Assembly (NCBI GenBank): GCA_022567015.1
Contig: JADFHR010000114.1
Span: 1-10,159 of the forward strand
Direction of reading: 5' to 3'
From: Pseudomonadota bacterium
GTDB lineage: Bacteria > Pseudomonadota > Alphaproteobacteria > Rhodospirillales > 2-02-FULL-58-16
DNA: 10,159 bases
The notes beneath the pieces were generated by a model. The model searched no databases and was not told where the DNA came from. It saw only the letters and a list, made by a program, of their open reading frames with translations. The position numbers were made by a program, and so were the translations under genes. This document shows, piece by piece, positions 1 to 5,550 of this stretch. Numbering within the stretch: position 1 is the first letter of the stretch; every line of letters begins with the position of its first letter.

Positions 1-42
1 AAAGTTTCAGGCGATGCGGCGCATCGTCGAAACTTTTCGACG
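1..42. other. Overlapping alternative hairpins at left edge
   Basis: Two inverted repeats share bases and so cannot form together. The first pairs 1-8 (AAAGTTTC) with 29-36 (GAAACTTT) and has an inner stem 12-17/21-26 around a 3-nt loop. The second pairs 25-31 (CGTCGAA) with 36-42 (TTCGACG). A run of four T lies at 34-37. This could be the terminator of a gene left of the window or the outer part of the repeat block that follows. It lies at the window edge, so its context cannot be judged. Confidence 0.4.
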
Positions 43-76
43 CCCTCCGACGGGCCGCATACGCGACCGCAACGGC

Positions 77-202
77 GGCTTACCAAGGCTTTCGGACGGC
101 GTCGCGCACGCTTCGCGATGCCCCGCATCGCCACAGCGCACGCTTAAGGCCGAAAACCTTGGTAAGCCGGCTCGTCGGGTCATGATCAGCGACCCTTGGT
201 AT
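77..202. repeat. Compound palindromic repeat block, copy 1
   Basis: The arms 77-95 and 150-168 are inverted repeats matching at 18 of 19 positions, with TACCAAGG / CCTTGGTA at their core. Inside is a perfect 7-bp hairpin, 115-121 with 125-131. From 168 to 202 the sequence matches the reverse complement of 2066-2100 at 32 of 35 positions, including an uninterrupted 23-nt identity at 168-190. The block therefore joins a long hairpin to half of the element seen again near 2.1 kb. All the ends carry the same TACCAAGG motif. No transposase is present, so it is a MITE- or REP-like non-coding repeat. Frames stay open across it on both strands, as palindromes in GC-rich DNA allow, and none looks like a real protein. 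Confidence 0.75.
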
Positions 203-205
203 AAT
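200..205 (+). promoter_or_regulatory. Perfect TATAAT hexamer overlapping caspase start
   Basis: TATAAT at 200-205 matches the sigma-70 -10 consensus exactly. It forms where the repeat end (CCTTGGTAT) meets the caspase gene. The hexamers 16-18 bp upstream (around 176-183) do not resemble TTGACA. If it is used, transcription would begin near 212, inside the annotated reading frame. Translation would then need an internal start such as TTG 213 or GTG 219. It may equally be a chance match. Confidence 0.25.
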
Positions 206-1796
206 GACCCGATTGTGGGTGGCAGCTGTTGTTGCACTGGCGATATTGGTTACCAGCCAGCCATCCTTTGCCGAGAAACGCATCGCGCTGATCATCGGCA
301 ACGGTGCCTACCCCAATCTTGGCACTCTCAAGAACCCACCCAATGACGCCAAGCTAATGGCAAGGACACTGCGGTCTCTCGGCTTTGAGGTCATTGAACG
401 GATCGACGTCGACCAGAAGGGCATGAAGAAAGCCATCAAAGCCTTTGGCAACAAGTTGGAAACGGCGGGCAAGGAAGCGGTGGGCCTGTTCTACTACGCG
501 GGTCACGGCGTTCAGGTCCGTGGTCAGAATTACATGATCCCGGTCAATGTAGACATCCAAGATGAAGCGGATGTGGACATCGAAGCGGTCTCTGCCAACG
601 CCGTGCTGGACAACATAGCGTTCGCCGGCAACGACTTGAACATCGTCATCCTGGATGCCTGTCGCAACAATCCCTTCAAACGCAGCTTCCGTGCGGCTTC
701 ACGAGGGCTGGCGCGGATGGACGCCTCCAAAGGCACACTGATAGCCTACGCCACTTCACCCGGTAACGTTGCCGCCGACGGCAAAGGGGACAACAGCCCG
801 TACACGGAAGCCCTTGCCAGGGCCATGCTGACACCGGGCCTGAATGTGGAACGGGTCTTCAAGGAGGTGCGCAATAAGGTTATCGAAGCGACGAACAGCC
901 TACAGGTGCCATGGGAAGCCTCATCCCTGACCGGGGGTGACTTCTACTTCAACCCGGAAGGCGCAACGCCGGCCGCCGCGCCGCCGCAATTGGCCGCCCT
1001 GCCGCCGGCCGACCAGGCCGTTTCCGCGGAAAGCAACGCCCGCCTGCAAAAGGAGGTGGCGGTCTGGAACGCCATCCAGGGCAGTTCCAACCCCGTTGAC
1101 TTCCAGGACTACATTAACGAATACGGCGAGAACGGCACGTTCTCCAAGATGGCCCATAACAAGATCCGGCGGCTGAAATCGGGCGACGACCAGAAAGAAC
1201 GGTCGGTAACCGGAAAATCCGACCAGCAACTGGCCGGCGAAGCGCTGATCCGGGGCCGCAAGATGATCGAGGAATTGACCGCCAACGCCGAGAACTTGAT
1301 GGATTCGGAGCGATTGAGCGTGCCCGAGCGGGTCGCCAAGTTCCGTGGGCTGCTCGGCACCATCGTCGACTTCAAGCCGATGGCGCGGTTTACCCTGGGC
1401 GCCTATTACGACAAGGCGACGCCCGAGCAATGGGACCGCTTTCTAGCGACCTACAAGGAGATGTTCCTGTCCGGCTATGAGTTCACCCAGGCCGACAACT
1501 GGACGGGCGACTTCAAGGTCAAGAGCATCCGCGAATACGGCCGCGACACCCTGGTCACCGTGACGTTCCCGCGCCAGGGCCAGGCGCCGTTCCGGGTCGG
1601 CTTCCGCATCCGCCGCCGCCCGGAGAGCTTCTTCGGCTTCAAGATCATCGACGCCGTCACCAACGGCCTGAGCCTGCTGGTCACCCAGCGCGGCGACTTC
1701 AAGCCGACCCTCGACAAAGACGGCATCGACGGCTTGGTGGCGGCCCTGGAAAAACGCTTTGGCAAGGCGGTGACGGCGGTAGCCATTCCCGACTAG
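204..1796 (+). CDS. Exported caspase-like peptidase fused to MlaC/Ttg2D domain
   Basis: 530 residues. Residues 1-23 look like a Sec signal peptide: Arg3, a hydrophobic core, and probable cleavage after SFA. Residues 25-250 form a caspase-like (peptidase C14, metacaspase/orthocaspase type) domain. The catalytic His101 lies in YYAGHG and Cys153 in DACRNNPF. Residues 251-275 are an Ala/Pro linker. Residues 276-325 resemble the short segment that often follows such domains (VWNAIQGSSNPVDFQDYI). Residues 345-525 read as MlaC/Ttg2D, the periplasmic phospholipid carrier: LGAYYDKATPEQ matches the LG-YY-ATP-Q region, and NGLSLLVTQ...DGIDGLVAAL matches the C-terminal GVS...GIDGL region of E. coli MlaC. 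The signal peptide implies a periplasmic product. No mlaA, B, D, E or F gene is nearby. ATG 204 is chosen because upstream codons reach TGA at 183 and because it retains Arg3. No Shine-Dalgarno is evident. Substrate and role are unknown. Confidence 0.88.
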   Translation: MTRLWVAAVVALAILVTSQPSFAEKRIALIIGNGAYPNLGTLKNPPNDAKLMARTLRSLGFEVIERIDVDQKGMKKAIKAFGNKLETAGKEAVGLFYYAGHGVQVRGQNYMIPVNVDIQDEADVDIEAVSANAVLDNIAFAGNDLNIVILDACRNNPFKRSFRAASRGLARMDASKGTLIAYATSPGNVAADGKGDNSPYTEALARAMLTPGLNVERVFKEVRNKVIEATNSLQVPWEASSLTGGDFYFNPEGATPAAAPPQLAALPPADQAVSAESNARLQKEVAVWNAIQGSSNPVDFQDYINEYGENGTFSKMAHNKIRRLKSGDDQKERSVTGKSDQQLAGEALIRGRKMIEELTANAENLMDSERLSVPERVAKFRGLLGTIVDFKPMARFTLGAYYDKATPEQWDRFLATYKEMFLSGYEFTQADNWTGDFKVKSIREYGRDTLVTVTFPRQGQAPFRVGFRIRRRPESFFGFKIIDAVTNGLSLLVTQRGDFKPTLDKDGIDGLVAALEKRFGKAVTAVAIPD

Positions 1797-1816
1797 GGGA
1801 AAGCTATTCCCTTTTT
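1795..1816 (+). terminator. Intrinsic terminator of the caspase-MlaC gene
   Basis: GGGAA (1797-1801) pairs with TTCCC (1807-1811) around loop AGCTA. Two weaker outer pairs reach into the stop codon. Five T follow at 1812-1816, then more T-rich DNA. The hairpin directly abuts the TAG stop. Confidence 0.75.
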
Positions 1817-1819
1817 GTT

Positions 1820-2064
1820 CTTTATATTTGTTGAATGGTATCCTATATACCGCTTTCATCCGCAAAGCCGACATTCGAGTCCGCCTTGCGCTTTCAGCGC
1901 ATCGAATCTCAAACCGAGACACACCCCAAAAACCCCTCTACCGGTGGTTCTCCTATCCTCCTGCACGGGGGCTTGAACAGGGCCGCGAGTACGGATTTCC
2001 GTGATTTCCGGCGACGCCGCGGGTGCACGCATCCCCCTTGCCGAGGCCGTTGGGCGGGGTGGCC
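1820..2064. other. Intergenic stretch, no convincing gene
   Basis: This region lies between the terminator and the second repeat. An AT-rich patch (1812-1860) is followed by GC-rich DNA. It contains a hairpin GCGCT-TTC-AGCGC (1888-1900) flanked by ATTCGA / TCGAAT (1873-1878 and 1902-1907). Short open frames occur on both strands, but none has a ribosome-binding site, a recognisable domain or typical composition. It may be further repeat DNA or a decayed gene. I see no definite feature. Confidence 0.4.
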
Positions 2065-2143
2065 AATACCAAGGAGTGCTGATCATGACCCGACGAGCCG
2101 CCTACGCGATCTCTATGAGCCATGATCAGCGCTCCTTGGTATT
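2065..2143. repeat. Palindromic repeat element, copy 2
   Basis: The arms 2065-2087 and 2121-2143 are inverted repeats matching at 22 of 23 positions (AATACCAAGGAG...TGATCATG and its complement), with a 33-nt loop. The left arm plus part of the loop (2066-2100) matches 168-202 on the opposite strand at 32 of 35 positions. The right edge supplies the last two bases of the TAA stop of the yafJ-type gene. No target-site duplication is clear. The size and structure fit a MITE- or REP-type element. An RNA copy of either strand would form a strong stem, so it could also act as a 3' stabiliser or terminator for the amidotransferase mRNA, although no T-run follows. Confidence 0.8.
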
Positions 2144-2912
2144 AAGCGCTCACCGGCAGGCCGTTGTGGAAGACGGTCAGGCTGGCGCGCTCCATCACCG
2201 TCCACGATTCGTCGTGGGTCAGGGGACGGGTCGCAATGACCGTGACCACGTCGCGCGGCGTGGTTTCCTTGGCGAAGTCCACCGTCATCTCGGTGTCGAT
2301 CAGGCTTGCCTTTCCGAACGGCGCCCGGCGGGTCAGCCAGGCCAGATTGCTGGAGCAATGGGCGTACAGGTACCGTGAATCGCTGAGCAGCACGTTGAAG
2401 CTGCCAAGCCCGTCGATGCGCGCCAACAGGCGCCTGACCACGCGCGCTACGGTTCGTCCGGGCTTGGGCGGCCGGGCGTAGCGGGCGCGCAACTGGTCCA
2501 GGATCCAGCAGAAGGCGTGTTCGCTGTCCGTCGTGCCGATGGGTTTGTAGAACTTGAGCGGCCAGCGCTTTATGCCCTTGAGCTGCCCGTTGTGGGCGAA
2601 GGCCCAGGTGCGCCCCCACAGCTCGCGGGTGAACGGATGGGTGTTCTCCAGACAGACGCGGCCGTTGGTGGCCCGCCGGATATGGCAGACCACGACAAGG
2701 CTTTTGATGGGATAGCGGCGCACCATGCGGGCGATCTCGGAATTGGCGCTGGGTTCCGGATCGTGGAAGGTCCGGCACCCCTTGCCCTCGTAAAAGGCGA
2801 TGCCCCAGCCGTCGCCGTGGGGGCCGGTGCTGCCGCCGCGCTCCATCAGCCCGGAAAAACTGAACCGGATATCCGTAGGCACGTTGGCGCTCATGCCGAG
2901 GAGTTCGCACAT
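2142..2912 (-). CDS. yafJ: YafJ-type class II glutamine amidotransferase
   Basis: 256 residues. It is a cytoplasmic N-terminal-nucleophile glutaminase-domain protein. After Met removal, Cys2 (MCELLGMSANVPTDI) would attack glutamine and release ammonia. The supporting motifs are GDGWGIAFYEGKGCRTF (33-49), HIRRATNG (77-84), ENTHPFTRELWG (89-100), AHNGQL (106-111), TDSEHAFCW (128-136), TRRAPFG (194-200) and the C-terminal DVVTVIATRPLT (221-232). These closely follow E. coli YafJ across its whole length. The acceptor substrate of this family is not established. The frame is open well upstream of ATG 2912, but family similarity begins exactly there and Cys2 must be N-terminal, so the longer start is rejected. 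Its promoter appears to sit immediately upstream. The stop codon lies in the edge of palindromic repeat copy 2. Confidence 0.95.
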   Translation of the reverse strand: MCELLGMSANVPTDIRFSFSGLMERGGSTGPHGDGWGIAFYEGKGCRTFHDPEPSANSEIARMVRRYPIKSLVVVCHIRRATNGRVCLENTHPFTRELWGRTWAFAHNGQLKGIKRWPLKFYKPIGTTDSEHAFCWILDQLRARYARPPKPGRTVARVVRRLLARIDGLGSFNVLLSDSRYLYAHCSSNLAWLTRRAPFGKASLIDTEMTVDFAKETTPRDVVTVIATRPLTHDESWTVMERASLTVFHNGLPVSA

Positions 2913-2919
2913 GGTTCCG

Positions 2920-2947
2920 ATATTAGCTTCCGGGCGGCCAATCGCAA
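2920..2947 (-). promoter_or_regulatory. Putative promoter of yafJ-type gene, possibly leaderless
   Basis: On the minus strand TTGCGA (2947-2942) and TAATAT (2925-2920) are separated by 16 bp. Each matches the sigma-70 consensus at four of six positions, and GCTAATATC also resembles the alphaproteobacterial -10 style. Only seven bases separate the -10 from the ATG, so initiation at the usual distance would fall on or next to the A of the start codon. No strong Shine-Dalgarno precedes the ATG, which fits a leaderless mRNA. Confidence 0.4.
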
Positions 2948-2961
2948 GGCCATGCGCCCTT

Positions 2962-2996
2962 GTCCCGCCTCCCGGGCGCCGGCAACGGCGCGGGAC
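2962..2996. other. Nested GC-rich hairpin between VOC gene and yafJ
   Basis: GCGCCG (2976-2981) pairs with CGGCGC (2986-2991) around a 4-nt loop. GTCCC (2962-2966) and GGGAC (2992-2996) can form an outer stem. It lies in the 175-bp gap downstream of the minus-strand VOC gene and may mark its transcript end. No T-run follows on the minus strand, so intrinsic termination is doubtful. Confidence 0.35.
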
Positions 2997-3087
2997 GCTC
3001 GCCTCCCCCCGCGGCGCGAGGGAACGCCGGACTGCGGACGGGATTCCCCCCGGGGCGGCCCCGGCGCCCGGCAAAGGGGGCCTATGG

Positions 3088-3498
3088 TCAGCCGCTTGGC
3101 GGGCCCTTCAGCTCCACCGTGTTGCCCTCGGGGTCCTGGATATACATGGACGGGCCGTCGCCTTCGGCGCCGTAGCGCTGGTGCACGTCCCCGGGCGCCA
3201 CGCCCAGGGCCTCCAGGTGGCGGCGCAGGGCCGTCTCGTCGAAGACCTCGATGCGCAGGGCCACATGGTCCACGTTCCTGCCGCCGGCGCCCGGCGCGGC
3301 GCCGCCCCGGCGGCCGATCTCGCCGTTGACGTCCACCAGATCGATCAACGAGCGCCCGGCGCGAAGCTGGTAAAGCCCCACGTCGTCCAGCCGCCGTTCC
3401 ACGGTGCAGCCGAGCACGTCGCAATAGAAACGGATGGCGCGGGGCACGTCGGACACGCGCAGCACCACGTGGTCGATTTCCCGGATGCGGATGGTCAT
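3088..3498 (-). CDS. VOC-superfamily (glyoxalase-fold) protein
   Basis: 136 residues. It has the two beta-alpha-beta-beta-beta repeats of the vicinal-oxygen-chelate fold. The first repeat runs from IDHVVLRVSDVPRAIRFYCDVLG (8-30) to SLIDLVDV (50-57). The second runs from NVDHVALRI (75-83) to DPEGNTVELKGP (122-133). Likely metal ligands are His10, His78 and Glu129, with an acidic residue near 53 in the fourth place. Family members include lactoylglutathione lyases, dioxygenases and resistance proteins, and the sequence alone does not say which reaction applies. It is cytoplasmic, since no signal peptide is seen. It starts 39 bp after the fliN stop and probably shares that transcript. ATG 3498 is preceded only by a G-rich stretch that could serve as a ribosome-binding site. 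A GGC/GCC-rich loop lies at residues 63-74. Confidence 0.85.
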   Translation of the reverse strand: MTIRIREIDHVVLRVSDVPRAIRFYCDVLGCTVERRLDDVGLYQLRAGRSLIDLVDVNGEIGRRGGAAPGAGGRNVDHVALRIEVFDETALRRHLEALGVAPGDVHQRYGAEGDGPSMYIQDPEGNTVELKGPPSG

Positions 3499-3537
3499 CC
3501 CATGCCCGCCCTTCGGTTGGTTCGCCGGGGGGGACGC

Positions 3538-3939
3538 TCAGCGGTGGTCGGACTTGATGATCTCGGTCATGGTCACGCCGAGGCGGTCGTCGATGACCAC
3601 CACTTCGCCGCGCGCGATCAATCGGTTGTTGGCGTGCAGATCGATGGTTTCGCCCACCATGCGGTCCAACTGCACCACGGCGCCGCGGCCCAGCTTCAGG
3701 AGCTGGCTCACCTTCATGGTCGCCGTGCCGAGAACCGCCGTAACCTCCACCGGAACGTCGTAGACCGCGTCCGGGTCTCCGGCCTCGGCCCCGCCGTCTC
3801 CGGCCTCGCCGGCGGGAGCATCGTCCCCTTCCCCGGCGGCGGCGGCGTCCCCTTCGGCCGCGGCGGCAGGAGCCTCGTCCCCGCCCCCGGCGGCGTCCGC
3901 GGCGTCCGCCTGTTTCACATCATCGTCGTCGTCAGCCAT
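3538..3939 (-). CDS. fliN: Flagellar motor switch protein FliN
   Basis: 133 residues. Residues 60-130 are a SpoA (FliN/FliM C-terminal) domain: YDVPVEVTAVLG, MKVSQLLKLGRGAVVQLD, ETIDLHANNRLIARGEVVVIDDRLGVTMTEII. FliN forms part of the C-ring, binds FliM and FliH, and takes part in rotation switching and export. Residues 1-58 are a low-complexity tail of Asp, Glu, Ala and Gly, including five consecutive Asp after MAD start residues. Alphaproteobacterial FliN proteins often have extended acidic N-termini, but this one is strongly biased. No fliF, fliG, fliH, fliM or other flagellar gene lies within the window. Two in-frame ATGs exist, at 3945 and 3939. The second is chosen because it sits 7 nt from GAGGA, whereas the first is only 1 nt away. 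The stop lies 39 bp from the VOC gene. Confidence 0.9.
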   Translation of the reverse strand: MADDDDDVKQADAADAAGGGDEAPAAAAEGDAAAAGEGDDAPAGEAGDGGAEAGDPDAVYDVPVEVTAVLGTATMKVSQLLKLGRGAVVQLDRMVGETIDLHANNRLIARGEVVVIDDRLGVTMTEIIKSDHR

Positions 3940-3946
3940 GATCATA

Positions 3947-3951
3947 TCCTC
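3947..3951 (-). promoter_or_regulatory. Ribosome-binding site deciding the fliN start
   Basis: GAGGA on the minus strand lies 7 nt before ATG 3939 and only 1 nt before ATG 3945. The spacing favours the downstream ATG (MADDDDD...) over the upstream one (MIMADDD...). Confidence 0.65.
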
Positions 3952-4070
3952 GTGGTCTAATACTTAGTCACTCCCGGCGCAAACGTCCATCTTCGCGTCG
4001 GTGTCCCCGCATCCTCCGCCGGAGGCATGACCGGCCGCCACCGGCCCGGCGCGCGCCGCGCCGGTAGCGT

Positions 4071-5450
4071 TCAGGTCAACGGTTGCAGCTCGCCCAGCAT
4101 GGTGGGAATGAGTTCGCTGACGGTGGGATGGATGTGCATGGCGCGCTGGATCACCGTGTACGGGGCCTTGGCGTACATCACGTCGATGATGCTGTGAATG
4201 ACCTCGTCGCCGCCGATGCCGATGATGGCGGCGCCCAGGATGCGCTTGTTTCCGGCGTCCACCAGGATTTTCATGAAGCCCTGTGTTTCGCCGCGTTCGA
4301 CGGCGCGCCCGACCCGCGTCATCGGCCGCTTGCCGATCAGCGCCGGGCGGCCCGATTCGCGTACCTGGCGTTCGGTCATGCCGACCCGCCCCAGGGGCGG
4401 GTCGATGTAGAGCGCGTAGGCGGGGATGCGGTCGCTGACCCGGCGCGGATCGTCGTCCAGCAGGTTGGCGGCGACGATCTCGTAGTCGTTGTACGAGGTG
4501 TGGGTGAAGGCGCCCTGGCCATTGCAGTCGCCGATGGCCCAGACGTGGGGCACGTTGGTGCGCAGTTGATCGTCGACCTTGATGAAGCCCCGCTCGTCGA
4601 CCGCGATGCCCGCGCTCTCCAGGCCAAGGTCCCCGGTATTGGGCATGCGCCCGGTGGCGACCAGGAGATGGGATGCGGCGATCTCCTTGGTAACGCCGTC
4701 GCACCGCGCGTGCACCCGGATGTCGCCGTCGGTGCCGGCGACGCGGAAGTCCGTGGCGTCGGTGAGGACGGTGATTCCTTCGTTGTCGAGAATCCCGGCC
4801 ACCGCCGCGCACACGTCTTCGTCCTCGCGCATCAGGAGGCGTGGCCCCCGTTCGATGATGGTGACCCGGCTGCCGAAGCGGCGATACATCTGGCCGAACT
4901 CGAGACCGATATAGCTGCCGCCGATGAGCACCAGGTGTTCGGGCAGGAAATCCACGTCCATCATGGTCGAGTTGTCGAAATAGGGCACGGTGTCGAGCCC
5001 CGGAATCGGCGGCGCCGCCGACCGCGCGCCGACGTTGATGAAGACCTTGTCCCCTTCCAGCACGTGGTCGCCGACGCGCACCGTCCGCGGCCCTTCGAAG
5101 GTTGCGTGGCCCTCGTACACGGTGCCGTTCTCCAGGCCCTTCATCCACCCCTCGACACCCTTGTTCGAGCGCTCGACGACGGCGTCCTTGCGCGCCTTCA
5201 CCTTTTTCATGTCGACGCGGATGGGGCCGTCGATGACGACTCCGAAATCGGCCCCCCGCCGCGCCACGTAGGCGGCCCGCGCGCTGGCCACCAGGGTCTT
5301 GGTGGGGACGCAGCCGGTGTTGACGCAGGTGCCGCCGAAACGCCTGCGCTCGATGACGGCCACGGTCATGTCTTCGGCGGACAGGCGGGCGGCCAGCGCC
5401 GGTCCCGACTGGCCGGTGCCGATGATGATCGCGTTGAATTTCGTTGTCAT
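4071..5450 (-). CDS. MerA/Lpd-type FAD-dependent disulfide oxidoreductase
   Basis: 459 residues. It is a class I pyridine-nucleotide disulfide oxidoreductase. The N-terminal FAD-binding motif is IIIGTGQSGPALAARL (8-23). The redox pair Cys42/Cys47 lies in GGTCVNTGCVPTK. A second nucleotide motif (IGGSYIGLEFGQMYRRFGS) binds NAD(P)H. FAD contacts follow at ATGRMPNT and AIGDCNGQGAFTHTSYND. The C-terminal dimerisation domain ends with HIHPTVSELIPTMLGEL, giving the His441-Glu446 active-site base. This pattern fits proteins often labelled mercuric reductase. It lacks the N-terminal heavy-metal domain and the C-terminal vicinal cysteines needed by true MerA, and no mer genes are near, so mercury reduction is not supported. 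Lipoamide dehydrogenase is less likely because no 2-oxoacid dehydrogenase genes are adjacent. The physiological substrate is unknown. A G-rich Shine-Dalgarno (GAGGGG) precedes ATG 5450. Confidence 0.93.
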   Translation of the reverse strand: MTTKFNAIIIGTGQSGPALAARLSAEDMTVAVIERRRFGGTCVNTGCVPTKTLVASARAAYVARRGADFGVVIDGPIRVDMKKVKARKDAVVERSNKGVEGWMKGLENGTVYEGHATFEGPRTVRVGDHVLEGDKVFINVGARSAAPPIPGLDTVPYFDNSTMMDVDFLPEHLVLIGGSYIGLEFGQMYRRFGSRVTIIERGPRLLMREDEDVCAAVAGILDNEGITVLTDATDFRVAGTDGDIRVHARCDGVTKEIAASHLLVATGRMPNTGDLGLESAGIAVDERGFIKVDDQLRTNVPHVWAIGDCNGQGAFTHTSYNDYEIVAANLLDDDPRRVSDRIPAYALYIDPPLGRVGMTERQVRESGRPALIGKRPMTRVGRAVERGETQGFMKILVDAGNKRILGAAIIGIGGDEVIHSIIDVMYAKAPYTVIQRAMHIHPTVSELIPTMLGELQPLT

Positions 5451-5479
5451 GGGTCCCCTCCCCGAGGCACGTGAAAGAT

Positions 5480-5495
5480 GGCACGAAATCGTGCC
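5480..5495. other. Short perfect hairpin upstream of the oxidoreductase
   Basis: GGCACGA (5480-5486) and TCGTGCC (5489-5495) form a near-continuous palindrome in the 100-bp gap between the phosphodiesterase stop and the oxidoreductase start. It could be an operator, a weak terminator for the upstream gene or an mRNA hairpin. No T-run follows on the minus strand. Confidence 0.35.
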
Positions 5496-5550
5496 CGTGG
5501 GTACTCCCAGGAAGCCCGGGCCCGTGGCTTGCGCGCCGTACGGCCGCCGT

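Noticed and set aside
14..346. Open frames across the left repeat block on both strands
   Set aside because: They follow from palindromic GC-rich DNA, overlap the caspase signal peptide region and show no protein features.
1835..2125. 96-codon plus-strand frame after the caspase terminator
   Set aside because: No ribosome-binding site or domain, and its end runs into the palindromic repeat, so it is probably non-coding.
2913..3074. N-terminal extension of the amidotransferase
   Set aside because: The frame is open, but the catalytic Cys must follow the initiator Met, and similarity to YafJ starts at MCELLG.
4013..4060. GC hairpins (CCTCC-GCC-GGAGG and a CCGGC/GCCGG pair) after the oxidoreductase as its terminator
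   Set aside because: No T-run follows on the minus strand, and such stems are frequent by chance in this composition.
3964..5484. Long second minus-strand frame, and a long plus-strand frame, over the oxidoreductase
   Set aside because: The Arg-rich or His/Val-rich low-complexity products have no motifs. The overlapping frame encodes an intact, recognisable flavoprotein.
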